This document shows positions 15,255 through 23,236 of a DNA stretch of 23,285 bases, in pieces. Under the pieces are notes generated by a model. The model did not search any database. It was not told the DNA's origin and worked only from the letters and a program-made list of their open reading frames with translations. Position numbers and translations under genes: made by a program. Origin of the DNA: an uncultured bacterium (lineage in GTDB: Bacteria; Vulcanimicrobiota; Xenobia; Xenobiales; Xenobiaceae); NCBI GenBank assembly GCA_934636825.1, contig CAKUBG010000036.1, positions 1-23,285 on the forward strand. The letters are read 5' to 3'. Numbering within the stretch: the first letter of the stretch is position 1; each line of letters begins with the position of its first letter.

Positions 15255-16307
15255 ATGCGTCAATTACAACTTTTAGAACCTGGTAAAGTAGAATTGAAAG
15301 AAGTTTCCATTCCCCATGCCGACTCAGGAGAAGTTGTATTGAAAATTCGAGCAGCTTTAACTTGCGGCACTGACTTAAAAACTTTTAGGCGCGGTCATCC
15401 GAAATTTAAGCTGCCTATGCCTTTTGGACACGAATTTTCCGGCGATATAATTGAAATTGGAGCTGGCGGCGTCAAAGACTTTAAAGTTGGTGATCCGGTT
15501 ATGCTGGCTCCTACCGCTCCTTGTGGCCATTGTTATTATTGCAAGCGCAACTTAGGCAATTTGTGCTCTTACACTATGGAGACCATGGTACACGGAGGTT
15601 ATGCGCAATACATAAAAATCCCCGCTCACGTAGCTAGAATAAACCTCTTTCATAAACCGGCGGATTTAGACTATTTTGCAGCTGCTGCCTTAGAGCCGCT
15701 TTCTTGTGTAGTCTACGGATCTTCCTTTATTGACGTAAAGCCTGAGCAAAGTAATGTTTTAATCATTGGAGCCGGCCCTATAGGTTTAATGTATATTCCA
15801 GTTATGAAGTTGTTGGGAGCTAAGCATATAACCGTTTTGGGCCGCCGTGCCCTGCGCTTAAAATGTGCCACTCAATTAGGCGCCGACACGGTTATCGATC
15901 AGAAGTTGTGTCCATCTGAACTCGGAGAAATAAAATCGATTCTACGCGACACTTTTCAAGGTGAAAATTGCGATATTGTCATAGAATGTACAGGCCAGAC
16001 TTCTGTTTGGGAAGAGAGTTTAGCTTTAGCTGATGATGGAGCCCAGGTTATGCTTTTCGGTGGCTGCGCTGGTGGCACTACTTTCAATTTACCTTTGGCT
16101 AATATAATAAAGCGGAAGCTGACGATCAAAGGGGCTTTTCATTTTATACCAGAGTATGTGAAAAAGACATATGACCTTTTGTGCAGTAAAAAAATAGACA
16201 TTTCCCCCATTATTACTGAGAAAATGCCTCTTTCACAGTATGACAAAATGATTGAAGAATTGCTCAAAGGAAACAATATAAAAATTGGCATAGAGCCAGA
16301 TCTTTAG
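15255..16307 (+). CDS. Zinc-dependent medium-chain alcohol/polyol dehydrogenase
   Basis: The 350-residue protein is a complete zinc MDR enzyme of the threonine/sorbitol dehydrogenase type. Catalytic zinc ligands are Cys37 (TCGTD), His59-Glu60 (GHEFSG) and a Glu in ALEPLSC (147). The structural zinc site has Cys90, Cys93, Cys96 and Cys104. The cofactor motif is GAGPIG (172-177). After the second strand the sequence reads VLGRRALR where NAD-specific relatives have an acidic residue, so NADP(H) preference is likely. The substrate, probably a secondary alcohol or sugar alcohol, cannot be told. The gene is divergent from the OLD gene across 130 bases. A GAGG lies about 11 bases before the ATG, a weak ribosome site. 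Confidence 0.88.
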   Translation: MRQLQLLEPGKVELKEVSIPHADSGEVVLKIRAALTCGTDLKTFRRGHPKFKLPMPFGHEFSGDIIEIGAGGVKDFKVGDPVMLAPTAPCGHCYYCKRNLGNLCSYTMETMVHGGYAQYIKIPAHVARINLFHKPADLDYFAAAALEPLSCVVYGSSFIDVKPEQSNVLIIGAGPIGLMYIPVMKLLGAKHITVLGRRALRLKCATQLGADTVIDQKLCPSELGEIKSILRDTFQGENCDIVIECTGQTSVWEESLALADDGAQVMLFGGCAGGTTFNLPLANIIKRKLTIKGAFHFIPEYVKKTYDLLCSKKIDISPIITEKMPLSQYDKMIEELLKGNNIKIGIEPDL

Positions 16308-16310
16308 TAC

Positions 16311-16385
16311 ATGGATTTTAAATCTATTTTGGCCTTTTTACCAATCAGTGCGGCAGTTATTAGTGTAGCGATCCTTTGTGGTTAA
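16311..16385 (+). CDS. Possible 24-residue hydrophobic peptide
   Basis: An ATG 3 bases after the dehydrogenase stop opens a frame of 24 codons, MDFKSILAFLPI followed by Ser/Ala/Val/Ile residues, ending LCG before TAA. It would form one membrane helix, and tight spacing allows translational coupling. No ribosome site is visible apart from coupling, and I recognise no family, so it may be chance. If real it could be an accessory membrane peptide or leader. Confidence 0.25.
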   Translation: MDFKSILAFLPISAAVISVAILCG

Positions 16386-16550
16386 AATCAGTATTTTTGA
16401 CCGCAAAGTTCGATTGTTTTATATTGAACATTTGTACAATATACTAATATATATAATTAGTAAAAGCACCTATAAAATAAGAAATAAACAATAATATATT
16501 TATCACAATAATGATTTAATAATATATGACAAAAGATCAATAATTTACAA
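16386..16550. other. AT-rich intergenic stretch with nothing recognisable
   Basis: This stretch past the dehydrogenase is extremely AT-rich, with runs such as ATACTAATATATATAATTAG near 16440-16460. I see no open frame with a ribosome site, no repeat family and no RNA fold beyond short AT palindromes. Confidence 0.6.
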
Positions 16551-16600
16551 AAAAAATAAGCTTCACTTCTTCAAGTAATCTTGAAAAAAAATGAAGCTCA
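16550..16600 (-). terminator. Intrinsic terminator of ddl
   Basis: On the - strand AGCTTCA pairs with TGAAGCT (16559-16565 and 16592-16598), and within it TTCAAG-ATTA-CTTGAA forms a perfect inner hairpin (16570-16585). A run ATTTTTTTT follows. It lies 62 bases after the ddl stop. Confidence 0.82.
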
Positions 16601-16661
16601 AGAGAGCGAGCACATGCACATATAAAGAATGCGCAATTGTGCTTTGCGTTTTCGTATTTAC

Positions 16662-17768
16662 TTACGGTTTAAAAAGCGTTCTCTTTTTATCATTATAGCG
16701 TTCAATAGCTAAGTTGATTAAACGCTCTAAAAGCTCGCTATACTCTACACCAGAAGCTTCCCAAAGTTTACTGAACATAGAAAATTGAGTAAAACCAGGT
16801 AAAGTATTGACCTCATTGAGCCAAATATGTCCTTGAGGATCCATAAGAAAATCAATGCGAGCCAAACCGTTTAAGTCTGCAGCAGTCCAAGCTTTTTGAG
16901 CTAATTTTTTAATTTCTATGACGGTTTCCCCTGGCAACGGTGCAGGAATAAGAAGTTGCGGAGCGCCGTCATTTTTATACTTGGTACTGTAATCATAGAA
17001 TTTGCTGGTGTAAGTAATTTCACCGGGTACAGAGCATTCTGGAGTATCATTACCTATTACACCTATTTCAATTTCCCGCGGACTTTGACAAGCAGCTTCT
17101 ACTAAGACCTTGCGATCGAATTTTGCAGCCAACACTAAGGACTCACGCAACTCTTCTGCCGTTTCGGCTTTAGTGATACCTACGCTTGAGCCAGCGTTAG
17201 AAGGTTTAACAAAGCAAGGTAAACCGGGTTTTTTAAGCGCTTTTTCTACGCATTTATCTAAATTTGTCTCAATAGCAGAACGCAGCAAAGTTACACTGGG
17301 CAAAACTGGTAATCCATTATGAGCCCAGACATCTTTAATAACGGCTTTGTCCATACCGATGGCTGAAGCCAAAACGCCGTCGCCTACATAGGGAATATCG
17401 GCCATTTCCAATAATCCCTGAATGGTACCATCTTCACCAAAAGTACCATGCAAAACGGGGAAAATTACATCAAAATTGAGTTCTGATAATTCGTGAGAAT
17501 TGTTTTTATATTCAGACACTGAACGTCCCTGATAACCGGGACGAATAGTAGCTTCTCCCTCTTCGCTATCTTCAACAACTCCCTTGTCTAAAGCTAATTT
17601 AGCCTGAGAGCCAATCACCCAACGGCCATTGCGAGAGATACCGGCAAGGAAAACATTATATTTTTCCGGGGACAGAGCCGCCGCCACAGAACGGGCTGAC
17701 AACACACTGATTTCATGTTCGGCAGACTTTCCACCAAAGACTACCAAAATATTGAGTTTCTTAATCAT
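16662..17768 (-). CDS. ddl: D-alanine-D-alanine ligase
   Basis: Ddl makes the D-Ala-D-Ala dipeptide for peptidoglycan precursors, in the cytoplasm. The 368-residue ATP-grasp protein has the N-terminal VVFGGKSAEHEISVLSA (9-25, Glu17 contacts the first D-Ala), VLHGTFGEDGTIQG (105-118), the ATP-grasp lysine segment FVKPSNAGSSVGITKA, and the metal and product site in ARIDFLMD and LNEVNTLPGFT. The omega loop reads FYDYSTKY, with the Tyr of ordinary dipeptide ligases rather than the change seen in VanA/VanB D-Ala-D-Lac ligases, so vancomycin-type resistance is not indicated. It stands apart from other cell-wall genes. No clear ribosome site precedes the ATG at 17768. Confidence 0.95.
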   Translation of the reverse strand: MIKKLNILVVFGGKSAEHEISVLSARSVAAALSPEKYNVFLAGISRNGRWVIGSQAKLALDKGVVEDSEEGEATIRPGYQGRSVSEYKNNSHELSELNFDVIFPVLHGTFGEDGTIQGLLEMADIPYVGDGVLASAIGMDKAVIKDVWAHNGLPVLPSVTLLRSAIETNLDKCVEKALKKPGLPCFVKPSNAGSSVGITKAETAEELRESLVLAAKFDRKVLVEAACQSPREIEIGVIGNDTPECSVPGEITYTSKFYDYSTKYKNDGAPQLLIPAPLPGETVIEIKKLAQKAWTAADLNGLARIDFLMDPQGHIWLNEVNTLPGFTQFSMFSKLWEASGVEYSELLERLINLAIERYNDKKRTLFKP

Positions 17769-17838
17769 AGCCGCGCTTTGTTCTATAATTGAAGGCTTGA
17801 GCCTGCCGCTTCAGTTCTTTTTCTTTAAGGCAAGTACC

Positions 17839-17874
17839 GTAAAGCCCCTGGCTTTAGCCATGGTGAGTATGTCA
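17839..17874 (+). mobile_element. Relic resembling the right end of an IS200/IS605 (TnpB) element
   Basis: The text AAAGCCCCTGGCTTTAGCCA (17841-17860), followed by TGGTGAGTATGTCA, matches from memory the conserved right-end hairpin of IS200/IS605-family elements, which is also the 3' end of the TnpB guide (omega) RNA. GGC-TTTA-GCC forms the tight stem. No tnpA, no intact tnpB and no left end is present: ddl begins 70 bases to the left. It is therefore a remnant, a solo end, or a chance resemblance. Confidence 0.55.
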
Positions 17875-17910
17875 ATAGATTAAGCAGGTTTTCAGCCCCT
17901 ATTCGCTAAA

Positions 17911-17939
17911 GTTGGCGGCTCGAGTTTTTGAGCGGCAAC
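17911..17939 (+). other. Stable hairpin upstream of trmJ
   Basis: GTTG/CAAC closes an inner stem GCTCGA/TTGAGC around a 4-base loop, with small internal asymmetry. It lies about 90 bases before trmJ and 37 after the IS-like end. No T run follows, so it is not an ordinary terminator. It may belong to the element remnant or to the trmJ leader. Confidence 0.35.
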
Positions 17940-18029
17940 ACCACTAGTTTTACCACTCAAATTTTCGTTTATAAAAATAATAGAAAATAATTGCTTTTGA
18001 AAAAAAGCTTAAATTATTAGTGATAAAAA

Positions 18030-18773
18030 ATGTTAGAAGCAAAAGATACTATCGTTGTTTTATGTAGTCCTGAGGGTGAAGCCAATATGGGCGGAGCTGC
18101 TCGTTCCATGACTTGTTTTGGTTTAAATAAACTTGTTTTGGTTTCACCACGCAAGCAACCTGGCATTACCGCTCAAAACTGGGCTTGCCATGGTTTGGAA
18201 GTTTTACAAGCCGCTAAACAAGTATCCACTTTGGAAGAAGCGCTTTCCGATGTCAATTTTGCTTTTGGCTTTACTAGACGATATGGCAAAAAGCGCCATA
18301 AACTTTTATCACTGCCAGATTTAAAAGGCGAACTGGATGCTCACGCTCAACCTGGTAAAGTGGCTTTGGTCTTTGGCAATGAAGAATCTGGTTTATCTAA
18401 CGAAGAACTAGAAGGATGCCATCGCCTGGTCACTATTCCCAGTGAAGGATCGCTGAATCTTTCCCATTCAGTTTCTTTAGCCTTATATGAACTTTTTGGT
18501 CGCTCTCATAGCGTTCCCGGTACTCAGCAAAAGAAGTTGGCTTCAGCAGAAAAGCGTCTCAAATTGATGAAGGCTGTGGGTAACTATTTAGGAGAGATGG
18601 GCTATCCACCTCAACGCGGAGCCAGCAAATTAGAAGAAATCGCTAAATTCAGCGATATTTTAGATAGAGCCCAACTGGAAGATTGGGAAATAGGTTATAT
18701 TGGCGGTATGTTTAAGCACTTATACGTGAAATTCCAGGAATTACAAAGCCAAATTGATAGCCTTAAGCAATAA
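18030..18773 (+). CDS. trmJ: TrmJ-like tRNA (Cm32/Um32) methyltransferase, SPOUT family
   Basis: TrmJ 2'-O-methylates residue 32 in the tRNA anticodon loop. The 247-residue protein has the SpoU/TrmH trefoil-knot motifs: motif 1 EGEANMGGAARSMTCFG (about 15-31), motif 2 ALVFGNEESGLSNEEL (about 111-126) and motif 3 IPSEGSLNLSHSVSLALYEL (about 136-155). The length and the C-terminal helical extension of about 80 residues suit TrmJ of this group better than the shorter TrmL, but group 1 includes other unassigned enzymes, so the tRNA position is inferred. It is a single gene; no clear terminator follows, only AT-rich DNA. Confidence 0.85.
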   Translation: MLEAKDTIVVLCSPEGEANMGGAARSMTCFGLNKLVLVSPRKQPGITAQNWACHGLEVLQAAKQVSTLEEALSDVNFAFGFTRRYGKKRHKLLSLPDLKGELDAHAQPGKVALVFGNEESGLSNEELEGCHRLVTIPSEGSLNLSHSVSLALYELFGRSHSVPGTQQKKLASAEKRLKLMKAVGNYLGEMGYPPQRGASKLEEIAKFSDILDRAQLEDWEIGYIGGMFKHLYVKFQELQSQIDSLKQ

Positions 18774-18911
18774 AAATAAGCAACAATAAATTATAACTAT
18801 TATTATATAGTTTGCGCATTTGTATTTATTACAATAACGCGATAGCATTTTTGTGCATTTATTATTGCATATTAAACTCTTAGGAGATAAAAATCTAACA
18901 TGGAGGCCATG

Positions 18912-21107
18912 ATGAATATCAATCAATGGAAAAAAGCGGCAGCTATGTGCGGTTTAATGTTAGCTACTGTAGCTATTCAACCAGCTTATGCCGACACAAC
19001 TTCCCAAGCCGGAGAATGTGGTAAAAAAGCCGGTTGTTGTTGCACTAAAAACGATTCAGCTTGCGCTTGTTCTCAAGCTGCTTCTAATTGCTGCTGCACT
19101 AAGACCGAAGCTGGTTGTTGTGACACTCAGTCCAAAGCTGAAGCTAAAACCGATTCCAGAACCAGCAGTGGCGTAACTGAGCAAGATTTTGACCGTTCAG
19201 TTAAACCCAGCGATAACTTTTATGAGTACGCTATCGGTGGTTGGAAAAAGGCTAACCCTATTCCCGGCGATCAGGCTCGTTGGGGCACTTTCACTATTTT
19301 AGCTGACAACAACTACAATATTTTGCATGAAATTTTAGAAGAAGCTGCCGCCAACCCTAAAAGCGAGTTAGAGACTAAGTTAGGCCGCCTTTATAAGAGT
19401 GGTATGAATGAAAAAGCTCGCGAGCAAGTGGGCATTGCTCCTTTAAAGAGCGAACTTAAAGCCGTTCAAGAGATTAAAGACTCTACTGCGTTGCTTAATA
19501 TGATTGCTTATCAACACAGTCGCGGTTTGAATTCGTATTTTAGCTTAGATTCTGCTCAAGATGACAAAAATAGCAGCAAGATTGTCGCTACTATTTGGCA
19601 AGCCGGTTTAGGATTACCCGAACGCGATTATTATATTCGCACCGATGAGCAGTCTAAGCAATTGCGCTCTCAGTATGTCAGCTTTATGACTAATATGTTC
19701 AAATTATCTGGCTACTCTGCTCGCGAAGCCCAAAAAGCTGCCCGCAACGTTATGGACATTGAAACTCGTCTGGCTAAAGCTTCTCTGCCTGCCGCCGAGA
19801 TGCGTGATCCGCAAAAGATGTACCATATGATGAGTCAAGATAGCTTAAATAATGTCGCTCCGGCCATCGAATGGAACAGCTATTATAAAACTATAGGCAT
19901 TGATGTTCCCAAAGAAATTAATGTCACCGGCCCAGATTTTATGAAGTCTGTCAACGGCCTTTTATCTGACAAGTCACTTTTAGCTAAACATAAAGACTAC
20001 TTAGCTTGGAGAATAATTTCTTCCGGAGCTCCTTATCTCACCAAAGAATTTGAAGAATGCTCCTTCAATTTCTACAGTAAAACTTTGCGCGGTATTAAAG
20101 TTATGAAGCCTCGCTGGAAGAGAGTTACCGGCGTTGTTGATAATTTGATGGGCCAAGGCTTAGGGCAGCTTTATGTCAAGAGAGCTTTCCCTCCGGAAGC
20201 TAAACAAAAAGTGCTGGATATGGTAAAGAATATCACTGCTTATATGGCTGAAGATATTCCTCGTTTAGATTGGATGAGCGAAACTACTAAACAAGAAGCT
20301 TTGAAAAAGTTGCACTCTTTCCGCGCCAAAATCGGTTATCCCGATGTGCCTCGCGACTATTCAAAACTTACCATTACCGATTCTTACTATGACAATATGC
20401 GCAATGCCGATCGTTTCGAAAAACAGCGCAGCTTAGCTAAAATTGGTAAGCCTGTCGATCCTAACGATTGGTATATGACTCCTCAAGAAGTCAACGCCTA
20501 TTACGCTCCTAGCGATAACGAGATTGTTTTCCCGGCTGGCATTTTGCAACCTCCTTTCTTCGATCCTAAAGCTGATGATGCAACTAACTATGGTGGTATC
20601 GGCATGGTAATTGGACACGAAATCAGCCACGGTTTTGACGATCAGGGCGCTCAGTACGATGGTCAGGGCAACTTGCGCAATTGGTGGACATCAGAAGACA
20701 AAGCTAAATTTGATAAACTCACCAAAGGCGTTGAAGATCAATTCTCTTCCTATGTTGTCCAGGGACAGCACTTGAACGGTAAGCTCGTTTTGGGCGAATC
20801 TATCGCTGATTTAAGCGGTTTGGCTCTTTCCTGGGGCGCTTATCAGAAATCGCTTAACGGCAAGGAAGGCCCTGTCATCAACGGTTATACCCCAGCTCAG
20901 CGCTTCTTCCTTAGTTACGCCAAAATTTGGGCTATAAATATCAGTCCTGAGATGGAAAAATTACAAATCAATACAGATCCGCACCCCACAGCTATGTGGC
21001 GCGTAAACGGCCCGCTCTCCAACATGGAAACTTTCTTCAAGGCTTTTGATATTCCTGAAGGCTCTCCCATGTGCCGTCCGGCCGATCAACGCAATAAGAT
21101 CTGGTAA
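18912..21107 (+). CDS. M13-family (neprilysin/PepO) zinc metallopeptidase with Cys-rich N-terminus
   Basis: M13 enzymes are exported endopeptidases that cut small peptides. From the chosen start the protein has 731 residues: a signal peptide ending AYA-D (cleavage after 27), then a cysteine-rich segment at 36-70 with eleven Cys and a repeated CCCTK, then the M13 domain from about 88 (DFDRSVKPSDNFYEYAIGGW). Key residues are NAYYAP (528-533), the zinc motif HEISH (569-573, catalytic Glu570), the third ligand Glu629 in GESIAD (Asp633 supports), RVNGPLSN (697-704) and the C-terminal C721 to W731 that M13 members share. I choose the ATG at 18912: GGAGG lies 5 bases before it, and a better signal peptide results. 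The ATG at 18900 has AGGAG 13 bases upstream and adds 4 residues. The gene ends before a strong terminator. Confidence 0.93.
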   Translation: MNINQWKKAAAMCGLMLATVAIQPAYADTTSQAGECGKKAGCCCTKNDSACACSQAASNCCCTKTEAGCCDTQSKAEAKTDSRTSSGVTEQDFDRSVKPSDNFYEYAIGGWKKANPIPGDQARWGTFTILADNNYNILHEILEEAAANPKSELETKLGRLYKSGMNEKAREQVGIAPLKSELKAVQEIKDSTALLNMIAYQHSRGLNSYFSLDSAQDDKNSSKIVATIWQAGLGLPERDYYIRTDEQSKQLRSQYVSFMTNMFKLSGYSAREAQKAARNVMDIETRLAKASLPAAEMRDPQKMYHMMSQDSLNNVAPAIEWNSYYKTIGIDVPKEINVTGPDFMKSVNGLLSDKSLLAKHKDYLAWRIISSGAPYLTKEFEECSFNFYSKTLRGIKVMKPRWKRVTGVVDNLMGQGLGQLYVKRAFPPEAKQKVLDMVKNITAYMAEDIPRLDWMSETTKQEALKKLHSFRAKIGYPDVPRDYSKLTITDSYYDNMRNADRFEKQRSLAKIGKPVDPNDWYMTPQEVNAYYAPSDNEIVFPAGILQPPFFDPKADDATNYGGIGMVIGHEISHGFDDQGAQYDGQGNLRNWWTSEDKAKFDKLTKGVEDQFSSYVVQGQHLNGKLVLGESIADLSGLALSWGAYQKSLNGKEGPVINGYTPAQRFFLSYAKIWAINISPEMEKLQINTDPHPTAMWRVNGPLSNMETFFKAFDIPEGSPMCRPADQRNKIW

Positions 21108-21161
21108 ATTATTGTAAGTTGCTATTAGTTGTCGCGATATAAATTATTATTAGCGGAACTA

Positions 21162-21199
21162 AAAAAAAGCGAGTTGAAAATTTTCAACTCGCTTTTTTT
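21162..21199. terminator. Bidirectional terminator, perfect 38-base palindrome
   Basis: AAAAAAAGCGAGTTGAAAA is followed directly by its exact reverse complement. As RNA the stem has A/U-runs at both sides of a GC-containing core, so it works for the M13 peptidase gene (+) and for the amidase gene (-) that converge here. Confidence 0.9.
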
Positions 21200-21243
21200 A
21201 CTTGTCATTACCTAAGTACTATAATGCAAAAATTACGCAATAG

Positions 21244-21969
21244 TTATTCTATTTTTCCAACAATCTCGACACCTAAAGTTTGCATATGCTCAAAGAATAC
21301 GCAATTCAACAATTTTTCATCATGAGGAGTCGTATTAGTAGCTTCAGCAAGTTCACAATCACAGTTGAAGGTGGCAGCTGTATTTAAAGGTACAACTAAA
21401 TTCCACGGACGACGGCGCGAAACAGAGTAAAACTTGAGACCTGCCACCAAATGGTATAAGCACAAATCCGTAACTCCACCCATTACTATGATGGTATGTA
21501 AACTATCTAAAGTGAGCAAATGGGTAAGCAAAGAAGTATCAACCAAAGAGCTAATAGATGATTTATTGATAATTAAAAAGTTCTTAGCACAATCTAATGA
21601 GATTAAAGCATCTTCTAATTGGCTTTCGGGACTATTTTTCAAACAATGCGGCGGCCAAGATTCAAATTCCGGACTATTGGGATTATGTGAATCACAAGTA
21701 AAAATTAAATGGCGCACCCCAGCAGCAGCTGCTTTTTTTACCGTTTCGGCAATATTAGGAACTATAGCCGCCATTTGAGGAGAACTCATAAATCCTTGAG
21801 AGCAAAACCCTTTGACAGCATCCACAGTAATGCAAGCAACATTTTCAGCTCCGCCCGCTTCTTCAATAAGTTGGCTCATACTAAGTGTATGCTTCCGACT
21901 TTGTTCCATGAAGTTGTATAAGTACTGAAGGTAAGGGCGACGTTCTTCCAAAAATTCTTCAAAATGCAT
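21244..21969 (-). CDS. Isochorismatase-family cysteine hydrolase, nicotinamidase-like
   Basis: The 241-residue protein has the Asp-Lys-Cys triad of the family: Asp50 in TVDAVKGF, Lys136 in INKSSISS and Cys170 in GGVTDLCLYHL, the last preceded by the usual VTD. Metal-site candidates are Asp93 and His95 (CDSHNPNS) and His108 (PPHC), and PPHCLKNSPESQL matches the PPHC--GT-GA-L stretch of nicotinamidases. Nicotinamide to nicotinate is the most likely reaction, but other amides are possible. The start at 21969 has AAGGAG about 10 bases upstream; a longer frame to 22068 adds 33 unlike residues and would run into the nadK gene. It is divergent from nadK, with a TATAAT at 22015-22020 on its strand, which suits NAD metabolism as a shared theme. 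Confidence 0.82.
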   Translation of the reverse strand: MHFEEFLEERRPYLQYLYNFMEQSRKHTLSMSQLIEEAGGAENVACITVDAVKGFCSQGFMSSPQMAAIVPNIAETVKKAAAAGVRHLIFTCDSHNPNSPEFESWPPHCLKNSPESQLEDALISLDCAKNFLIINKSSISSLVDTSLLTHLLTLDSLHTIIVMGGVTDLCLYHLVAGLKFYSVSRRRPWNLVVPLNTAATFNCDCELAEATNTTPHDEKLLNCVFFEHMQTLGVEIVGKIE

Positions 21970-22055
21970 TAGAATATAACTCCTTTTGGGTGCTCTTAAG
22001 AGGCCGCTTGTAGTATTATAACCTAAAAAAAAATTATTTCCAGGAACACAAAATA

Positions 22056-22907
22056 GTGAACCAAGCAAACACTGAAAATAATATAACTCGTCGAGCTTTC
22101 GGTATATATTGTCGGCCAGATTGTCCTAAAGCAGATCAAGCTTTAGAAAAATCAAAACATTTTTTGCAAAACCATAATATAGATATAATTACCCTTGAAG
22201 ACATATTAAATGGATACCAAGCCGAAGCGGTTTTAGCTTTCGGTGGAGATGGAAGCTTGCTTCACGCTGCCAGATTAGTAGCTCAACAGCATATTCCAGT
22301 ATTAGGTGTAAATTTTGGTCGCATAGGCTATTTATGTACTGTTAATTCTGAACATTTAGAAAAAACTCTGACCCATTTAGTAAATAAGGATTATCACCTA
22401 GAACAACATACGATGCTTTCTTGCCACGTATATGAAGATGATCAGCTTATTTGGAGCTCTCAAGCACTTAATGAAGTTTTAGTAGGTGGTTGTAACCGAA
22501 CTGTCTGTTTAGAAGTAACTATCGATGGAGTAAAATTTGCCACCGTGCGCGGTGATGGTTTAATTTTAGCGACAAAAACAGGCTCCACAGCTTATTCTTT
22601 TAGCGCCGGCGGACCAGTTCTTTTGGTAGATGATGTCTTATGTTTAGTAGCTTCTAATGCAGTGTTCTCTTCTTCAATTCGTTCACTGGTGTTATCTGCT
22701 GATACTACAGTAACTATAAAAAATTTAACCTATCCTGCTAAGCCTTATGTAGTCGCAGACGGTCAAAAAGATTGTACAATCAATAAAGACACCATAGTTG
22801 AATTAAAAAAATCTGATTTAAAATCTAACTTTATTACTTTTGGTAATACATCACCTATTCAAGATTTACATCGCGGTTTCCAAGAACTAATGATGCGCTC
22901 TTTGTAA
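22056..22907 (+). CDS. nadK: NAD kinase
   Basis: NadK phosphorylates NAD to NADP. The 283-residue protein has AFGGDGSLLHAAR (61-73) with the GGDG motif holding the catalytic Asp65, VNFGRIGYLC (85-94), NEVLVGG and GDGLILATKTGSTAYSFSAGGPVL, the characteristic nucleotide-binding stretch. PTGSTAY is usual; here the residue before TGSTAY is Lys rather than Pro, a minor variation. The start is GTG at 22056 with AGGA 10 bases upstream. The first 13 residues are polar and not part of the fold. It is divergent from the nicotinamidase-like gene. Confidence 0.93.
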   Translation: MNQANTENNITRRAFGIYCRPDCPKADQALEKSKHFLQNHNIDIITLEDILNGYQAEAVLAFGGDGSLLHAARLVAQQHIPVLGVNFGRIGYLCTVNSEHLEKTLTHLVNKDYHLEQHTMLSCHVYEDDQLIWSSQALNEVLVGGCNRTVCLEVTIDGVKFATVRGDGLILATKTGSTAYSFSAGGPVLLVDDVLCLVASNAVFSSSIRSLVLSADTTVTIKNLTYPAKPYVVADGQKDCTINKDTIVELKKSDLKSNFITFGNTSPIQDLHRGFQELMMRSL

Positions 22908-23156
22908 GTGCTTTTTGCTCTCATTGCACAGCATTGTTGCACTTGCTACGTTTTTACGCTATAGCGCGTTCATTTCTAACTAGCGGACATTTTTTACCGG
23001 TTGCAGACATAAGGTATAGGTGAACAAAATCTCCGTTTCTCGGGTTTAACTGGTTGCGTTTACGCCGCCAAAGCCAAGGACTACACTACGTTCGTTTGTG
23101 CTAACTTATTGGCATTTCTTGGTGTGACTGGTAACTATGTGGCTTTTAAAAAGACA
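22908..23156. other. Intergenic stretch with no recognisable gene
   Basis: Downstream of nadK about 250 bases hold no open frame with a ribosome site, no tRNA shape and no repeat that I recognise. It is visibly less AT-rich than the other gaps here (for example 23010-23110), which hints at decayed coding sequence or an RNA. Short reverse-strand frames are broken by stops. It also contains TGCACAGCATTGTTGCA (22926-22942), a loose inverted repeat. Confidence 0.4.
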
Positions 23157-23192
23157 TAAAAAAAACGCCCTGCCTTACGACAGAACGTCTTT
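23157..23192 (-). terminator. Intrinsic terminator of a gene entering from the right
   Basis: On the - strand ACGTTCTG pairs with CAGGGCGT (23164-23187, two G-T pairs, 8-base loop) and is followed by a run of at least seven T. On the + strand the hairpin is followed by CTTTTT, so it may also catch transcripts from nadK. Confidence 0.75.
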
Positions 23193-23236
23193 TTCTTTTG
23201 AAAATATCTTGAACAGCAACTTCTAAATCAAGCTTA

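Noticed and set aside
16662..17768. Vancomycin-resistance-type D-Ala-D-Lac ligase
   Set aside because: The omega loop keeps the Tyr of dipeptide ligases and there is no vanH or vanX neighbour.
21970..22068. Longer N-terminus for the isochorismatase-family protein
   Set aside because: It would overlap the nadK start on the other strand and skip the AAGGAG site before 21969.
22970..23110. Decayed TnpB C-terminus on the - strand
   Set aside because: Some reverse-strand text vaguely recalls TnpB tails, but the zinc-knuckle cysteines are not in frame and stops interrupt it, so I could not support it.
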